From NCBI RefSeq assembly GCF_000382445.1, contig NZ_KB905472.1:1-55716 (forward strand): 55,716 bases of DNA, read 5' to 3'. The DNA comes from Phocaeicola massiliensis B84634 = Timone 84634 = DSM 17679 = JCM 13223 (GTDB lineage: Bacteria > Bacteroidota > Bacteroidia > Bacteroidales > Bacteroidaceae). Below, one piece after another: positions 54,555 through 55,716 of this stretch; the first letter of the stretch is position 1, and each line of letters begins with the position of its first letter. The notes under the pieces were generated by a model. The model had not been told where the DNA came from, ran no database searches, and saw only the letters and a program-made list of their open reading frames with translations. The position numbers and the translations under genes are program-made.

Positions 54555-55335
54555 TCAGCTCTTCTTTTGGTCTTGTTTATTTGCCGGACTGTTTACCTTA
54601 TCTTTTGCCGGATGGAAAAAATGTATCACATGGGATTTCATTGCCACGAGTTTGTTTGTCAACGCACTCATCCACTCTGTCGGAAAGAATGGGTTTGTGT
54701 GTTCCTGCCCTCCCCATATCTTCTCCATTTGTTCGAATATGCTTTGAAATGTTTTTATACGCTCTTCGTCACATCTTTTTTGATCTTTATATACCTTTAC
54801 GATTTGCTTGTACAAGTCGACTACTTTTGTATAGCGTTCGAGTTGGGCTGTCAATAGTTGGTTGCGATAACAGCTGTCTTCGTATTTCGAGGCTAAATTG
54901 TGAATCCAAGAGTGGAACTGTTTGTTAAGTTTTGTAATGGCACTTTCCAATATGACAAGGACGGTGCTTTCATTCACTGACATTAGCCGGGCAATAGTAT
55001 ATATATCGGTTTGGTTGGCAAACGCAAGGAATACTTTACGTTCGTTTTCTCCGAGCAACATGCTCAGTGCATGACTGACAATCTCGTTGACGGCTATAAC
55101 CTGTTTGCTCAGTTTTTGTGTAAGGCCTCTTGTTGTGCTGTCCGTTTTCAATTTTTTCTTAGAGCGAAGCGCTTTTTGCAGAACATTTACCGGCGAGTCC
55201 TTTTGAGTCAGTTGCTTGAGCGCAAATCAGGCTGTCTTCATCCACAAGAATTACACCTGCAGCGTCGGAATAAACTACTTCGTGTGTTTCGAGTATATGA
55301 AGCATTTCTTTTTGGGAGATGCCACATTTTTTCAT
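54555..55335 (-). pseudogene. Sigma-like helix-turn-helix protein gene, apparently split by a frameshift
   Basis: Two frames appear to be one gene. The ATG at 55335 begins a 58-residue frame (MKKCGISQKEMLHILETHEV...) that runs to 55159 but turns unnatural after about residue 36. The next frame is open from about 55226, giving FALKQLTQKDSPVNVLQKALR and then the 198-residue part that ends at 54555. The only start in that frame near the front is a TTG at 55151. A promoter (55398) fits only the ATG at 55335. The large part has a sigma region 4-like HTH (NERKVFLAFANQTDIYTIARL, then LMSVNESTVLVILESAITKL), a helical middle and a basic tail. A one-base loss near 55222-55230 would explain this; programmed frameshifting or two genes are alternatives. 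The function is unknown. Confidence 0.6.
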
Positions 55336-55397
55336 CAGTATTCTGATCCCTTTCCGGTTAGTTATATTGCTGTTTTTTAGGTTAAGAGAGGATAAAA

Positions 55398-55405
55398 CAA
55401 AGATA
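55398..55405 (-). promoter_or_regulatory. Bacteroides -7 element for the split HTH gene
   Basis: TATCTTTG on the minus strand matches TAnnTTTG and lies 62 bases before the ATG at 55335. Confidence 0.6.
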
Positions 55406-55563
55406 TAGCTATTTAAGGAAATATTGTCTTATTTAGATTAAAAACTTTCTGTTTTTTTGAAGAGTTTGCCCGAAGCTGGAATACATGGCGTTTGGAACTC
55501 TCTAAGTCGTTCCATTAGTCGGAGTAAGCGTTTTCATCCTTTCGATTATGCCTTTCTGTCCGT

Positions 55564-55673
55564 CAGATTACTACAGTCTTCGGCAGTGGACTGTATAGTC
55601 CGCTACTGTAGACCGTACAGTCCATTGCAGTAGACTGTACAGTCTGCCGTCGGAGACTGTAATAATCTTCCGT
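55564..55673. repeat. Array of five 22-bp imperfect repeats with dyad-symmetric cores
   Basis: Units start at 55564, 55586, 55608, 55630 and 55652 with an exact 22-base period. The third and fourth carry GACcGTACAGTC and GACTGTACAGTC, the latter a perfect 12-bp palindrome. The outer units are degenerate. The 381 bases from 55336 to the window end hold no gene: only the promoter at 55398, an AT-rich stretch and this array. Confidence 0.75.
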
Positions 55674-55716
55674 TTAAAAGGTAACCATTCTATTTTCCGC
55701 TACGACAATTTTATCG

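Noticed and set aside
55564..55673. Possible CRISPR array
   Set aside because: The 22-bp units are contiguous, degenerate and without unique spacers, and no cas gene is present.

Overview
The window looks like a stretch of a Bacteroides (Bacteroidaceae) chromosome. It carries SusC/SusD-type nutrient receptor pairs, a LytTR regulator, Bacteroidetes-only small families such as a DUF4834-like protein, and about twenty upstream regions with the Bacteroides -7 promoter element TAnnTTTG. No species can be named from the sequence alone. No tRNA, rRNA, CRISPR array, transposase or integrase was recognised.

Region 1 (1-10975, visibly AT-richer) holds two SusC/SusD outer-membrane uptake cassettes and a linked surface lipoprotein. 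The first susC enters from outside the window. The second susC (4439-7477) has no normal 5' end: no signal peptide, no promoter, and an in-frame stop at 4436. Both genes share an almost identical 51-bp segment (1-51 and 4472-4522, one mismatch) inside the N-terminal carboxypeptidase-regulatory-like domain, and their sequences diverge right after it. This is the arrangement expected of a recombinational susC/susD shufflon, with silent cassettes that join an expressed 5' end elsewhere. It is the most interesting system in the window.

Region 2 (11058-20407): an M16 zinc peptidase, the GTPase HflX with a CobW-type metal-chaperone GTPase, a secreted CocE/S15-like hydrolase, and an iron-sulfur class I fumarase. 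Region 3 (20509-27687, minus strand): an amino-acid permease broken by a frameshift, and a complete RND tripartite efflux operon (fusion protein, pump, outer-membrane channel).

Region 4 (27781-42652) is mostly housekeeping: an frr-rsgA-M28 peptidase operon, a histidine phosphatase, pyrH, tag, a four-gene operon (yraN, an MmcQ/YjbR gene, birA, a MATE gene), a small ribbon-helix-helix-like gene with tadA, the phospholipid operon psd-pssA-DUF4834, dnaE, and trxA with a small acidic protein.

Region 5 (42797-55716, minus strand): an outer-membrane barrel protein below an operon that pairs a small membrane protein with a membrane-anchored LytTR regulator; then aroA with a membrane-anchored hypothetical, a metal ABC permease and tsaE; then gpmA-fbaB (glycolysis), dinB, and a secreted GH29 alpha-fucosidase. 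At the far end a sigma-like helix-turn-helix gene is apparently split by a frameshift. Beyond it lies an array of five 22-bp units with dyad-symmetric cores. Several intergenic regions hold nested palindromes, including a REP-like inverted pair at 46413-46570.
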